NCBI RefSeq assembly: GCF_002236115.1 | Contig: NZ_NIWT01000002.1 | Coordinates: forward strand, 62,001-126,000 | Reading direction: 5' to 3' | DNA length: 64,000 nt | Source of the DNA: Pseudomonas jessenii | Lineage (GTDB): Bacteria; Pseudomonadota; Gammaproteobacteria; Pseudomonadales; Pseudomonadaceae | Shown here: piece after piece, positions 43,299 to 52,118 of the stretch | How the letters are laid out: each line of letters starts with the position of its first letter | Numbering within the stretch: position 1 is the stretch's first letter | Made by a program: the position numbers and the translations under genes | The notes under the pieces: model-generated | What the model was told of the DNA's origin: nothing | Seen by the model: the letters and a program-made list of their open reading frames with translations, nothing else | Databases searched by the model: none

Positions 43299-44114
43299 AT
43301 GACCAGCGCCGAGCTCGCCAAACCCACCCGTAAGCAACGCGTACGGACTTTATGGATTTCCGACGTGCATTTGGGCACCCGGGATTGCCAGGCTGAACAC
43401 CTGTCGCAGTTTCTCAAGAGCTACCACGCAGACAAGATCTACCTGGTCGGCGACATCATCGACGGTTGGAAACTGCGCGGCGGCATGTACTGGCCGCAAG
43501 CACACACCAACGTCATCCGCCGCCTGCTGACCATGAGCAAGCGTGGTACCGAGGTGATCTACGTCACCGGCAACCACGACGAATTCCTGCGCCGCTATTC
43601 GAAGCTGATCCTGGGCAACATCCAGTTGGTCGACGAAGCCGTGCACGTCACCGCCGACGGCCGACACCTGCTGGTGATACACGGCGACCAGTTCGATGTG
43701 ATCACCCGTTACCATCGCTGGCTGGCGTTTCTCGGTGACTCGGCCTACGAATTCACCCTGACCCTCAACCGCTGGCTCAATCATTGGCGCGCGCGATATG
43801 GCTACGGCTACTGGTCGCTGTCGGCCTACCTCAAGCACAAGGTGAAAACCGCGGTCAGCTTCATCAGCGACTTCGAAGAAGCCATCGCCCATGAATGCGT
43901 CAAGCGCGAGTTGCACGGAGTGGTGTGCGGGCACATTCACCATGCCGAGATTCGCAAGGTCGGCGAGGTGGACTACCTCAATTGCGGCGACTGGGTGGAA
44001 TCGTGCACCGCGCTGATCGAGCACTGGGATGGCTCGATCGAGTTGTATCGACTGGCGGATGCCCAGGCGCGCGAGGAACAGATGAAGGCGGCCAGGGTTG
44101 CGGAGTTGGCCTGA
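43299..44114 (+). CDS. LpxH-like metallophosphoesterase
   Basis: The 271-residue protein has all calcineurin-like phosphoesterase motifs: ISDVHLG, LVGDIIDGW, VTGNHD, IHGDQFD and GHIHHAEI, each supplying metal ligands. This places it with UDP-2,3-diacylglucosamine diphosphatase-like enzymes (LpxH/LpxI-related second copies). The lipid A role is not proven for this paralog group. ATG 43299 follows GAGGG by 6 nt; the 22 in-frame codons upstream are not counted. Just past its stop lies the second copy of the 159-bp element. Confidence 0.82.
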   Translation: MTSAELAKPTRKQRVRTLWISDVHLGTRDCQAEHLSQFLKSYHADKIYLVGDIIDGWKLRGGMYWPQAHTNVIRRLLTMSKRGTEVIYVTGNHDEFLRRYSKLILGNIQLVDEAVHVTADGRHLLVIHGDQFDVITRYHRWLAFLGDSAYEFTLTLNRWLNHWRARYGYGYWSLSAYLKHKVKTAVSFISDFEEAIAHECVKRELHGVVCGHIHHAEIRKVGEVDYLNCGDWVESCTALIEHWDGSIELYRLADAQAREEQMKAARVAELA

Positions 44115-44123
44115 TTGATTTGA

Positions 44124-44282
44124 TTTTTGTGGCGAGGGGGCTTGTCGGAACGCCGCACCGCCCCGTTCGGTGGCGAAGCCGCCGTGAACCTGTGAGCGCG
44201 ATCTATCTGGTGATCTGCGGTGAATGGCTTTAGGGCTGCTGCGCAGCCCAACGGGGGCAAGCCCCCTCGCCACAATGGTCGC
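44124..44282. repeat. 159-bp extragenic element, copy 2
   Basis: The sequence is identical to 35476-35634 except for one base (GCGCAGCCC here, GCGCAACCC there). It fills the space between the convergent LpxH-like and HD-domain genes almost exactly. The ends are inverted repeats of the GTGGCGAGGGGGC type. Confidence 0.85.
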
Positions 44283-44291
44283 CATAGGTCA

Positions 44292-44882
44292 TCACGCTGG
44301 AGCCTGTTCTTCCATCGCCGCCTTGTAGATCGAATTCCTGGGGTGCGCAAACAGGCGCTCCATCATCGGCTCGAAAAAGCTCAACGGCAGCGTGTCGTAC
44401 GCCGGATCAAACGCCGCCGCATCGTATTTGGCGCAGAACTCGACGGTCGCCTGGAACTGCGGATGGTCCTTGAATTGCTCGCGCAAGTGCCGATCCATAC
44501 CCAAGTGATGGAAGAAATAGTAGCCCTGGAAAATCCCGTGCTTTTCCACCATCCACAAGTTCTCGGCGCTGACGAACGGCTTGAGGATCGCCGCCGCGAT
44601 GTCCGGGTGATTGTAGGTGCCCAGGGTGTCGCCGATATCGTGGAGCAGGGCGCAGACCACGTACTCCTCGTCGCGACCATCGCGCCAGGCGCGGGTGGCG
44701 GTTTGCAGGGAGTGGGTCAGGCGATCCACCGGGAAGCCGCCAAAATCCCCCTCCAGCAACTTCAGGTGCGCCACGATCCTTGTCGGCAATTGTCGCGCAT
44801 AGGCACTGAAGTCCGCGGCGATGATCGCCCAGTCTTCCTGTGTGCCGTCCTTCATGTGGGTGAAGCGGGCATTGGCATTCAT
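44292..44882 (-). CDS. HD-domain phosphohydrolase-like protein
   Basis: The 196-residue protein carries HD-family metal motifs: a first His in RLTHSLQTATRAWRDG, the doublet in CALLHDIGDTLGTYNH, and later HHLGMDRHLREQF. Such proteins hydrolyse phosphate esters or, in related folds, oxygenate small polyols and phosphonates (myo-inositol oxygenase/PhnZ class). The extra acidic segment and length fit the latter branch as well, so the reaction is open. It is 27 bp downstream of the Mpo1-like gene, same strand. Confidence 0.75.
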   Translation of the reverse strand: MNANARFTHMKDGTQEDWAIIAADFSAYARQLPTRIVAHLKLLEGDFGGFPVDRLTHSLQTATRAWRDGRDEEYVVCALLHDIGDTLGTYNHPDIAAAILKPFVSAENLWMVEKHGIFQGYYFFHHLGMDRHLREQFKDHPQFQATVEFCAKYDAAAFDPAYDTLPLSFFEPMMERLFAHPRNSIYKAAMEEQAPA

Positions 44883-44909
44883 CGGTAACTCTCTTGTGAC
44901 GCAAGTCAG

Positions 44910-45221
44910 CTAGAACGGAACGCGCCCCAGGACCATGTCCCGGTACATGACAAAATCGCCGAGCAGGCTATAGAAGGGGTGTTGGAACGTTGCCGGGCGG
45001 TTTTTCTCGAAGAAGAAATGCCCGACCCAGGCAAAGCTGTAGCCTGCCAGTGGCAGGGCCCACAACAGCATCCAGGCTCCGCGACCAATGGTCAGCGTCA
45101 GAATCAAGATAACCAGGGTCGTGCCGATAAAGTGTAAACGGCGGCAGGTACTGTTGCTGTGCTCACTGAGGTAGTAAGGATAGAACTCAGCGAAGCTGTT
45201 GAATCGTTTGACGTTTTCCAC
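44910..45221 (-). CDS. Mpo1-like (DUF962) membrane protein
   Basis: The 103-residue protein has the DUF962 features RFNSFAEFYPYYLSEH, CRRLHFIGTTLVILIL and a late HPFYSLLGDFVMYRDM. Two to three membrane helices are predicted. Yeast Mpo1 is an iron-dependent dioxygenase in fatty acid alpha-oxidation, and the conserved His residues fit, but bacterial function is untested. I chose GTG 45221 (giving MENVKRFNSF), the usual family N-terminus; an ATG 27 codons upstream at 45302 has no ribosome-binding site. Confidence 0.75.
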   Translation of the reverse strand: MENVKRFNSFAEFYPYYLSEHSNSTCRRLHFIGTTLVILILTLTIGRGAWMLLWALPLAGYSFAWVGHFFFEKNRPATFQHPFYSLLGDFVMYRDMVLGRVPF

Positions 45222-45380
45222 GACAGCGATCTCTGTGGTTATTGTTCTTGCTGCAAGTTGTTCTGTGGGTAGCTTATTTGAGTCTAGAGTGATCAATGGC
45301 ATCAGCCACTGACAATAGGCGCCACTTTAGTATCCTTCGGTCAATAGCCGTAGCATGCGGCCACCATGTAAGAAAACGCC

Positions 45381-46442
45381 ATGAGCGAACGAACGACTTC
45401 TGCAAGCTGGGCGATGGGGATTGTCAAAGCGCTGGAGATGGACGGCCTGGATTGCCGGGCTCTGTTCAAGCAGTTGGGGCTCGACTACGCGGCACTGGAT
45501 GATCCGGACGCACGCTTCCCCCAAGATTCCATGACCCGGTTGTGGCAACGCGCGGTCGAGCTGTCCGGGAACCCGGCCATCGGCCTGAACATGGGCAAGG
45601 TGCTGCGACCGGCGCAGTTTCATGTGGCCGGTTACGCCTTGATGTCCAGCCGGACCCTGGCCGAAGGCTTTCAGCGTCTGGTGCGCTATCAGCGGATCAT
45701 CGCCGAAAGTGCCGACCTGAGTTTCCAGCTGCTGGAAGAAGGCTACGGGCTGATTCTGACAGTGCATGGCGATCACCTGCCGCCGACCCGGCAAAGCGCC
45801 GAAGCTTCAATGGCCTGTGCCTTGGCGCTGTGTGGCTGGTTGACCGGGCGTACGTTGCAACCGCGCAAAGTGTTGTTGCAAGGTACCGAGCCGGTCAATC
45901 TGGAACCCTATAAACAAGCTTTCCATGCACCGCTGGTGTTCAACGCACCTTACGATGCGCTGATTTTCGAACCCGCCGATATGGAAGCGCCGCTGCCGAC
46001 GGCCAACGAGGCCATGGCGTTGCTGCATGACCGCTTTGCCGGCGAGTACCTGGCGCGTTTTTCCGAAAGCCGCGTGACCCACAAGGCGCGGCAGGTGTTG
46101 TGCCGCCTGTTGCCCCAAGGCGAACCCAAGCGCGATACCGTGGCGCAGACGCTGCATCTGTCCCAGCGCACCTTGCAGCGGCGCTTGCAGGAAGAGGGTA
46201 CGAGTTTTCAGGCGCTGCTGGACGATACCCGGCGCGAACTGGCCGAACAGTACCTGGCACGACCGAACATGACCTTGCTGGAAATTGCCTACTTGCTGGG
46301 GTTTGCCGATCCGAGCAACTTCTTCCGTGCTTTCCGGCGCTGGTTCGATGCCACACCCGGCGAGTACCGGATGCGGCTGATGCAAGCACCTGATGCGGTC
46401 AATGACGCCAAAATGCCGGAATACACAGCACAAACACCGTAA
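45381..46442 (+). CDS. AraC-family regulator, OruR-like
   Basis: The 353-residue protein has an N-terminal arabinose-binding-type domain (PF12625 class; QRLVRYQRIIAESADLSFQL) and a C-terminal AraC HTH (DTVAQTLHLSQRTLQRRLQEEGTSFQALLDDTR; LEIAYLLGFADPSNFFRAFRRWFDATPGEYR). Pseudomonas relatives include OruR, a regulator of ornithine use; the N-terminal MSERTTSASWAMGIVKALEM resembles it from memory, so the name stays unassigned. Its last 44 bp overlap the 3' end of the facing trkH. Confidence 0.75.
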   Translation: MSERTTSASWAMGIVKALEMDGLDCRALFKQLGLDYAALDDPDARFPQDSMTRLWQRAVELSGNPAIGLNMGKVLRPAQFHVAGYALMSSRTLAEGFQRLVRYQRIIAESADLSFQLLEEGYGLILTVHGDHLPPTRQSAEASMACALALCGWLTGRTLQPRKVLLQGTEPVNLEPYKQAFHAPLVFNAPYDALIFEPADMEAPLPTANEAMALLHDRFAGEYLARFSESRVTHKARQVLCRLLPQGEPKRDTVAQTLHLSQRTLQRRLQEEGTSFQALLDDTRRELAEQYLARPNMTLLEIAYLLGFADPSNFFRAFRRWFDATPGEYRMRLMQAPDAVNDAKMPEYTAQTP

Positions 46443-47853
46443 TGATCTCCAGTCGGCCCAGCAGCATGCCGAACGAGAGAATCCACTTGGCGGCATCCGG
46501 CAGGGTGGCGAAGTTGCCCGCCGGGCCGATGGTTTCGCCGAGCCCCGGGCCGACACCGGACACGGTGCTGGCCGCGCCGGTGAGCGCGGTCATCCAGTCC
46601 ACGCCAAGCAGCGACAGCAGCAGCGCGATCACACAGATGGTGATTGCAAAGAAGAACGAAAAGGTCAGAATCGACCGTACGATTTCTTCGTCGAGGCGGT
46701 GACCGTTGTACTTCTGCTTGATCACCGCCCGCGGGTGAATCAGCTGGTTAAGGTTGGCCTTGAGCAGGATATAGGCCACCTGGAAGCGGAAAATCTTGAT
46801 CCCGCCCGCGGTCGAGCCGGAACAACCGCCGATAAACCCCAGGTAGAAAAACAGCATCAGCGAGAAATTGCCCCAGAGGCTGTAGTCCCCCAGCGCGAAA
46901 CCGGTCGTCGTCACCACCGATGTCACGTTCAGCGCCACATGCCGCAACGCCTCCAGCCAATGCAGCTGGGTAGTCCACCAATACCAGGTGCCGAGCACCA
47001 GCCAAGTCACCAGCAGCATGCCGAGCAGGCCTTGAACCTGTTCGTCCTTGATCAGTGCCCGACGGTTTCCACGCAACGTGGCCACATACAGGGTGAACGG
47101 CAGGGCACCGAGAATCATGATGACGATCGCTACCCAATGCACCGCCGGTTGCGGCCACTTGGCCAAAGACTGGTCGGAGGTCGAGAAGCCGCCGGTGGAA
47201 ATGGCCGACATCGCATGGTTGATGGCGTCGAACGGGCTCATCCCGGCCCACCAGAACGCCAGGCTGCCGACAATGGTAATGCCGACGTAGGCCGCCACGA
47301 TCAGCCGCGCCACCATGTGTGAGCGGGGCATGACCTTTTCCGAGCGGTCCGACGACTCGGTCTGGAACAGCCGCATGCCACCGATGCGCAACAGCGGCAG
47401 GATCGCCACCGCCATGCCGATGAAGCCGATGCCGCCGATCCAGTGCAGCAACGAGCGCCACATCAGGATGCCGGGGGACATGTTGTCCAGGCCGTTGAGC
47501 ACGGTTGCGCCAGTGGCGGTGATGCCGGACATGCTTTCGAAGAATGAATCGGTGTAGCTGATGTGCTGGGTCAGCAGGAATGGCAGCGCGGCGAAGATGC
47601 ACACCACCAGCCAACTGCTGACGGTCAGCAGGTACATGTCCCGGGGGCGCAGGTGAACATGTTCGGGGCGCCCTGGAATCACCAGCGCCAAACCGGCGAC
47701 AAAGGTGATCATGCTGGCCCAGAGGAACGACGGCAGATCGCTGGTGCGCTCGAAAATGACCAGCGTGGCCATGGGCACGACCATGGAGATCGCCAGCGTG
47801 ATCAGGAAGATGCCGATGATGAAACCAATGATCCGTAAGGTCGGCAACGCCAT
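46399..47853 (-). CDS. trkH: Trk potassium uptake membrane subunit TrkH
   Basis: The 484-residue protein has four pore repeats with selectivity-loop signatures (FFESMSGITATGATVL, SAISTGGFSTSD, VTSVVTTTGFALGD, AASTVSGVGPGLG) and many membrane helices. The loop FLGFIGGCSGSTAGGIKIFRFQ is typical for TrkH. It forms the K+ channel-like pore and works with a TrkA subunit that is not in this window. The ending VFVLCIPAFWRH is the normal family C-terminus. Confidence 0.93.
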   Translation of the reverse strand: MALPTLRIIGFIIGIFLITLAISMVVPMATLVIFERTSDLPSFLWASMITFVAGLALVIPGRPEHVHLRPRDMYLLTVSSWLVVCIFAALPFLLTQHISYTDSFFESMSGITATGATVLNGLDNMSPGILMWRSLLHWIGGIGFIGMAVAILPLLRIGGMRLFQTESSDRSEKVMPRSHMVARLIVAAYVGITIVGSLAFWWAGMSPFDAINHAMSAISTGGFSTSDQSLAKWPQPAVHWVAIVIMILGALPFTLYVATLRGNRRALIKDEQVQGLLGMLLVTWLVLGTWYWWTTQLHWLEALRHVALNVTSVVTTTGFALGDYSLWGNFSLMLFFYLGFIGGCSGSTAGGIKIFRFQVAYILLKANLNQLIHPRAVIKQKYNGHRLDEEIVRSILTFSFFFAITICVIALLLSLLGVDWMTALTGAASTVSGVGPGLGETIGPAGNFATLPDAAKWILSFGMLLGRLEIITVFVLCIPAFWRH

Positions 47854-47974
47854 GAGGTCCGCTCGGCTGATAGTGGAAAGGGCGCCATTCTACCTGCGGG
47901 GCAGGGCATGTAAACCGGCACTGCTGCGACAGTTACAGCTAGAATAGCCGCACAAATTTTTCAGGAGGTGGCCG

Positions 47975-48541
47975 ATGCAGGCTCTCGACGCTTTGCTCAA
48001 CCGTGTTTCCGTTCCACGACTGATTGACCCTGCACCCACTGCCGAGCAGCGCGAGGTGCTGTTTGGCGCCGCCATGCGCGCTCCGGATCACGGTCACTTG
48101 CAGCCTTGGCGTTTCCTGACGGTGGAAGGCGCGGCGCGTGAGCAGATGGGCGAGTTGCTGGCCGAGGCGGCGAAACTGCAAGACAGCGAAGTCGGCGAAG
48201 CGGCCATCGACAAGGCGCGCAATAATCCACTGCGTGCACCACTGGTGGTGGTGGTGATTGCGCGGTTGCAGGATCACGTCAAGTATCCGAAGTCCGAGCA
48301 ATTGCTGGCGGCAGGCTGTGCGGCCCACGGGATTTTGCTCGCAGCGTATGCGCAGGGCATTGGCGCGGTGTGGCGTACCGGTGACCTGGCTTACTCGCCC
48401 CATGTGGCCAAGGGTTTGGGCCTGGCGGAAGGGGAGGAGGTGATTGCTTTCCTGTATCTGGGCACACCGCAGAAAGAACCGCGTGTGGCCGAGAAAGTCG
48501 ACCTGGCCGAATTCGTCAGCGCCTGGCCGGGCAAAGTCTGA
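47975..48541 (+). CDS. Nitroreductase-family FMN protein
   Basis: The 188-residue protein has the YdjA-type nitroreductase pattern: FGAAMRAPDHGHLQPWRFLTV at the FMN site, EQLLAAGCAAHGILLAAYAQGIGAVWRTG and FLYLGTPQKEP. Dimers bind FMN and use NAD(P)H. The natural substrate is unknown. CAGGAGG lies 6 nt before the ATG. Neighbours trkH and the cpx genes recall P. aeruginosa PA3206-PA3210 order, where an equivalent gene lies. Confidence 0.85.
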   Translation: MQALDALLNRVSVPRLIDPAPTAEQREVLFGAAMRAPDHGHLQPWRFLTVEGAAREQMGELLAEAAKLQDSEVGEAAIDKARNNPLRAPLVVVVIARLQDHVKYPKSEQLLAAGCAAHGILLAAYAQGIGAVWRTGDLAYSPHVAKGLGLAEGEEVIAFLYLGTPQKEPRVAEKVDLAEFVSAWPGKV

Positions 48542-48552
48542 CACCGCAAAAC

Positions 48553-48644
48553 CTGTGGGAGCGAGCTTGCTCGCGATAGCGGCCGGTCAGTCAATTTGAT
48601 TGTTGAGAGTGCCGCCGTCATCGCGAGCAAGCTCACTCCCACAG
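48553..48644. repeat. REP inverted pair (REPIN)
   Basis: CTGTGGGAGCGAGCTTGCTCGCGAT is matched by ATCGCGAGCAAGCTCACTCCCACAG with one mismatch. It lies between the convergent nitroreductase and cpxS genes. Confidence 0.85.
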
Positions 48645-48679
48645 TAGATCCAGGTAGCTCACATCAAAGGGTGTCCGTT

Positions 48680-50023
48680 TCAGGGCTGTACGACAGCCCC
48701 CGGCACCAACGGCAATTCCAGGCTGGCAATGAACCCGCCTTCCGGGTGATTGGCCAGCACCAGGCTGCCGCCATGTCGCTCCGCCGCGCGCCGGGCGATA
48801 GCCAGGCCCAGGCCGTGTCCGGCCGCAGTCTGCCCCGGCGCCCGATAGAACGGCTCACCGAGCTGGCTCATGTATTCGGCACTGACTCCGGGCCCATGAT
48901 CGCGCACAGTCACGACGATCCGCTCACCCTGACGCAGCGCCTGCATTTCGATCGGTAGGCCACCCACCGGATTGAAACGCTGTGCATTGCGCAGCAGATT
49001 GTCGACGGCCCGTTCGATCATGGTCGGCCAGCCCTTCAGATTCAGTTGCGATTCGGCTTCGAGGTGGACCAGTTGCTCGGGTGAACCGAGTTGCGCATCC
49101 TTTTGCAGGGTATTGAGCAAGGCGTTCAGGTCCACCTCTTCCGCACTGGCGTTATCGGAGTCGACCCGCGCCAGTACCAGGATTTCGCTGATCAGCGCTT
49201 CCAGTCGGTCGCACTCGCGGGTCAGGCGCGGCCACAGCTGTTCCCGTTCCTGCGGGGTGGCCCGTTCGGCCAGTGCCAGCGCGATACGCAGGCGGGCGAG
49301 GGGCGAGCGCAGTTCATGGGACACATCCCGCAGCAGTTGCCGCTGACTGCCAATCAGGCTTTGCAGGCGCGCGCCCATGCGGTTGAAGTCGTTGGCAAGG
49401 ACGCCGAACTCATCGCGACGGTTGGCCAGCTTGACCAGGCTGTTCTGTTGATACGTGGTTTGTCCCAGGTCATGCACCGCGCCGCGCAGACGGCTGAGCG
49501 GGCGAGTGATGGAGAAGGTCACCAGCAGGCTGAACAGGGTCAGCACCACCAGGGCGATCCCCAGCGCACTGAGCGGCCAGAGCAGGCTCTCGCGGTGCCA
49601 AGCGTCCAGTTCCGGGTGCGCAATGCGGTAGATGAACAGGTAGGTGTCACCGGTTTTTTCGCTGGTGAACTCATCGGTCAGACGCCGCCACGGCAGGCGC
49701 CGGTCCTCATTGTTCTGGCGCGCCTCAAAGGCCGCCGCACGTTTGGGGAAAGTGCCGCGCACCAGCGGATCGCCGCTTTCGTTAAGCACCTGAACGTCGA
49801 TGTGATACTGGCGTTTGCGTTGCTGGAGAATGTCCTGGGCGGCGTCTTCACCCTGGCTTTCGTAGGTTTGCGTCCACTCTTCGGCCAGCGTGTTGAGGCC
49901 CGGGTGGCGGCTGAGAATCCATGCGTCCTGGTTGAGCATGTGCCCGAGCAGGATGGAAAGCCCTGCAACCAGGGCGATGGCCAGCCAGAAGCTGGCCAGG
50001 ATACGCCAGAACAATGAACGCAC
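48680..50023 (-). CDS. cpxS: Envelope-stress sensor histidine kinase, CpxA/CpxS type
   Basis: The 447-residue kinase has a first membrane helix (5-27), a periplasmic domain (about 30-147), a second helix (148-172), a HAMP domain with ITRPLSRLR, a phospho-acceptor His236 in LRDVSHELRSPLARLR, and ATP-site motifs (N box DNLLRNAQRFNP, G1 DHGPGV, G2 GHGLGLAIARR). The operon with a Spy/CpxP-like gene and a response regulator corresponds to P. aeruginosa cpxR-cpxP-cpxS as I recall, sensing envelope damage. A REP pair lies in the 176-bp spacer to the CpxP gene. Confidence 0.85.
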   Translation of the reverse strand: MRSLFWRILASFWLAIALVAGLSILLGHMLNQDAWILSRHPGLNTLAEEWTQTYESQGEDAAQDILQQRKRQYHIDVQVLNESGDPLVRGTFPKRAAAFEARQNNEDRRLPWRRLTDEFTSEKTGDTYLFIYRIAHPELDAWHRESLLWPLSALGIALVVLTLFSLLVTFSITRPLSRLRGAVHDLGQTTYQQNSLVKLANRRDEFGVLANDFNRMGARLQSLIGSQRQLLRDVSHELRSPLARLRIALALAERATPQEREQLWPRLTRECDRLEALISEILVLARVDSDNASAEEVDLNALLNTLQKDAQLGSPEQLVHLEAESQLNLKGWPTMIERAVDNLLRNAQRFNPVGGLPIEMQALRQGERIVVTVRDHGPGVSAEYMSQLGEPFYRAPGQTAAGHGLGLAIARRAAERHGGSLVLANHPEGGFIASLELPLVPGAVVQP

Positions 50024-50051
50024 GGAAAATCCTCAAACGATCACAAGTCCA

Positions 50052-50140
50052 TGTGGGAGCGAGCTTGCTCGCGATGGCGGTCTTTCAGTCACGTTGATGT
50101 TGAACGTGCTGACGCTATCGCGAGCAAGCTCGCTCCCACA
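50052..50140. repeat. REP inverted pair (REPIN)
   Basis: TGTGGGAGCGAGCTTGCTCGCGAT and ATCGCGAGCAAGCTCGCTCCCACA flank 41 bp. The pair falls inside the cpx operon, between the CpxP-like gene and cpxS, where it could uncouple their expression. Confidence 0.85.
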
Positions 50141-50199
50141 GTGAATTGTGTGGTGTCAGACACCAACGGTGTTCAGCCGTCGGGTCCGGGGTCAGCGCA

Positions 50200-50649
50200 T
50201 TATTGCGCCTTTTGCGGTTGTTGCGCTTTCCAGGCCTTGAACTCGGCCCACTCGGCGCGACGTTCAGCCTGTTTTTTCTGGATCTCGTCGAATTTCTTCT
50301 GTTGATCCGGTTTCAGCAAGGCGCGCACATCCGCTTCCGCTTTCTTGTGGTTGGCGGCCATCTCGTCCTTCATGGCTTTCTGGTCGGCTGGCGAGAGTTT
50401 CTCCAGGTACTTATCGACCAGTTGCTTACGCTCGTGCATCTGCTCGCCCATGATCTTGCGGATCTGCTCGCGCTGTTCGCGGCTCAGGTCCAGTTCACTG
50501 TACGGGCCTTTGCCGTGCATGCCGTGCATCTGACCGCCGTGGCGCGAACCGTCCATCGACCCACCCATGGGGCCCGTGCCTTCAGGCATGGCCATGGCAA
50601 CGGTCGGCAGGGCAGCAGCGAACATCAGAGCGATAAGAGTCTTGCGCAT
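50200..50649 (-). CDS. Spy/CpxP-family periplasmic chaperone-like protein
   Basis: The 149-residue protein has a signal peptide ending TVAMA, a Met/His/Gly-rich mature start (HGGQMHGMHGKG), and two LTxxQ-like repeats (LDLSREQREQIRKI and LLKPDQQKKFDEI) that define Spy/CpxP proteins. It probably binds misfolded periplasmic proteins and dampens the sensor kinase. ATG 50649 has AAGGAG 7 nt upstream. The Met/His-rich part could bind copper, which fits the metal links of some Cpx systems (inference). Confidence 0.82.
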   Translation of the reverse strand: MRKTLIALMFAAALPTVAMAMPEGTGPMGGSMDGSRHGGQMHGMHGKGPYSELDLSREQREQIRKIMGEQMHERKQLVDKYLEKLSPADQKAMKDEMAANHKKAEADVRALLKPDQQKKFDEIQKKQAERRAEWAEFKAWKAQQPQKAQ

Positions 50650-50788
50650 GGTGTATCTCCTTGTCTCGTTCCCGGTACGTTCCGGATGAGTACAGATTAC
50701 GCAGATCAAGGTCAGCGGCGGTCAGCGGTACGTAAAGCTTGGGTAAAGATGATTTTGCGCCGACCTGACAAAACGTCCAGGTGCCTGA

Positions 50789-50903
50789 CTGTAGGAGCGA
50801 GCTCGCTCGCGATGGAGTTGAACGATTACGCGTGCTGTCTGGAAAAGCGCGTTGACTGTGAGACCATCGCGAGCAATCGAGCGTCGACCGGCTGCTCCTA
50901 CAG
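50789..50903. repeat. Degenerate REP pair overlapping the cpxR stop
   Basis: CTGTAGGAGCGAGCTCGCTCGCGATGG on the left pairs imperfectly with CCATCGCGAGCAATCGAGC...GGCTGCTCCTACAG on the right. The right end supplies the last 6 bp of cpxR, including its stop codon. Confidence 0.7.
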
Positions 50904-51575
50904 GCTGTAGTAGTAACCGCGGCTGCGCAGGGCCACGATGCGGGGTCGACCATCGGGGTGTGGGCCGATCTTCTTGCGCAGGTTGCTGACGTGCATGTCC
51001 AGGCTGCGGTCGTACAGGGTCAGCTTGCGGCCGAGGGCGATCTGCGCCAGTTCCTGTTTGTCCAGGGGCTCGCCCGGTTGCTTGAGCAAGGCTTCCAGCA
51101 GGCGGCTTTCGGAGACGGTGAGGGTGAATTCCTGTTCGTCGATGCTGACCACGCCGCGCACCGGGCTGAAACACAGGTCGCCCAGTTCCATCTGGCTGGA
51201 CACCGCCGCCGGGTGGCTACGGCGCAGGACTGCGCGCAAGCGGGCGGTCAGTTCCCGTGGGTCGCAGGGCTTGGCCAGGTAATCGTCGGCGCCGAGTTCC
51301 AGGCCGAGGATACGGTCCAGCGGTTCGCCCCGGGCCGAGAGCATCAGTACGGGCAAGTCCGGGTGATCGCTGCGCAACTGCTTGAGCAGTTCCAGGCCGC
51401 TGCCATCGGGCAACATCACATCCAGCACCACGGCCGCCGGGGCGGTTTCAGCCAGCGCGCGGCGTGCGCTCTGGCCGTCGTGACAGGCCCGAACCTGAAA
51501 CCCTTCCTGGCTCAGCCAACTGCTCAGGAGCTCACACAGCTCCTGGTCATCATCAATAAGTAACAGCTCGCTCAT
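50898..51575 (-). CDS. cpxR: OmpR-family response regulator CpxR
   Basis: The 225-residue regulator has a receiver domain with acidic pocket DDDQ (Asp8, Asp9), phospho-acceptor Asp52 (VVLDVMLPDGSG), a Ser/Lys switch (MLSARG, DDYLAKPCDP) and a C-terminal winged helix (ESRLLEALLKQPGEPLDKQEL ... YDRSLDMHVSNLRKKIG). It is first of the pair, with the CpxP-like gene 248 bp downstream and the coiled-coil gene 7 bp upstream. The stop codon lies inside a REP sequence. Confidence 0.88.
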   Translation of the reverse strand: MSELLLIDDDQELCELLSSWLSQEGFQVRACHDGQSARRALAETAPAAVVLDVMLPDGSGLELLKQLRSDHPDLPVLMLSARGEPLDRILGLELGADDYLAKPCDPRELTARLRAVLRRSHPAAVSSQMELGDLCFSPVRGVVSIDEQEFTLTVSESRLLEALLKQPGEPLDKQELAQIALGRKLTLYDRSLDMHVSNLRKKIGPHPDGRPRIVALRSRGYYYSL

Positions 51576-51582
51576 GACTCAC

Positions 51583-51996
51583 TCAATTTAGCCATTGTCG
51601 ACGTTTTCGACTTGCTCCACTGGCGAAGATACCGCAGAGCAGAGCCAATAGCGCTACCCCGGCGCCAATGACGAACCATTGTTGCTGGTCGGTCAGCAGG
51701 CGCGGCAGCGGACTGCTGGCCTGGGCTTCCTTGAGTTGCAGCTTCAAACGCTGGTTCTCCTGGCGCAACCGGGCCAGGAGCGGGCTTTCGCGTTCGCCAT
51801 CGGCAGTTTGCAATTGTTTGTTCAGTTCTTCCCGTTGCCGTTCGCTTTCTTTCAAGCGTTGCTGCAGCTCGGTGATCTGGCTTCCGGCGCTCAAGGAAAG
51901 CGGCGTCGAGTTGCCCCCCTCGGCGTTTTCTTCACCGTGGGCGGGCGCCACGATCGACAACGTGACCAACATCAGGCACAACGGACCCTTGCGCAT
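51583..51996 (-). CDS. Periplasmic coiled-coil protein with C-terminal membrane anchor
   Basis: The 137-residue protein has a signal peptide (LCLMLVTLSIVAPAHG), a long heptad-rich coiled coil (about 35-100, TELQQRLKESERQREELNKQ and following) and a C-terminal membrane helix (WFVIGAGVALLALLCGIFASG) ending in basic RKRRQ. This is the layout of YgiM/TIGR04211 proteins but without their SH3 domain. It begins the operon containing cpxR, 7 bp upstream of it, so a role in envelope sensing is plausible. Start ATG 51996 is chosen because it begins the signal peptide. Confidence 0.7.
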   Translation of the reverse strand: MRKGPLCLMLVTLSIVAPAHGEENAEGGNSTPLSLSAGSQITELQQRLKESERQREELNKQLQTADGERESPLLARLRQENQRLKLQLKEAQASSPLPRLLTDQQQWFVIGAGVALLALLCGIFASGASRKRRQWLN

Positions 51997-52118
51997 GGCG
52001 ACTCCTGGTTCCAATACGAGTATTGGGAAAGTTGTCGGCCGGCAAACGAGAATAATGAGCGATTGAGAGCGCGATGAACCGATATGGTTCACCGCGTGGG
52101 GGCATTGCGAGAAGAAAG

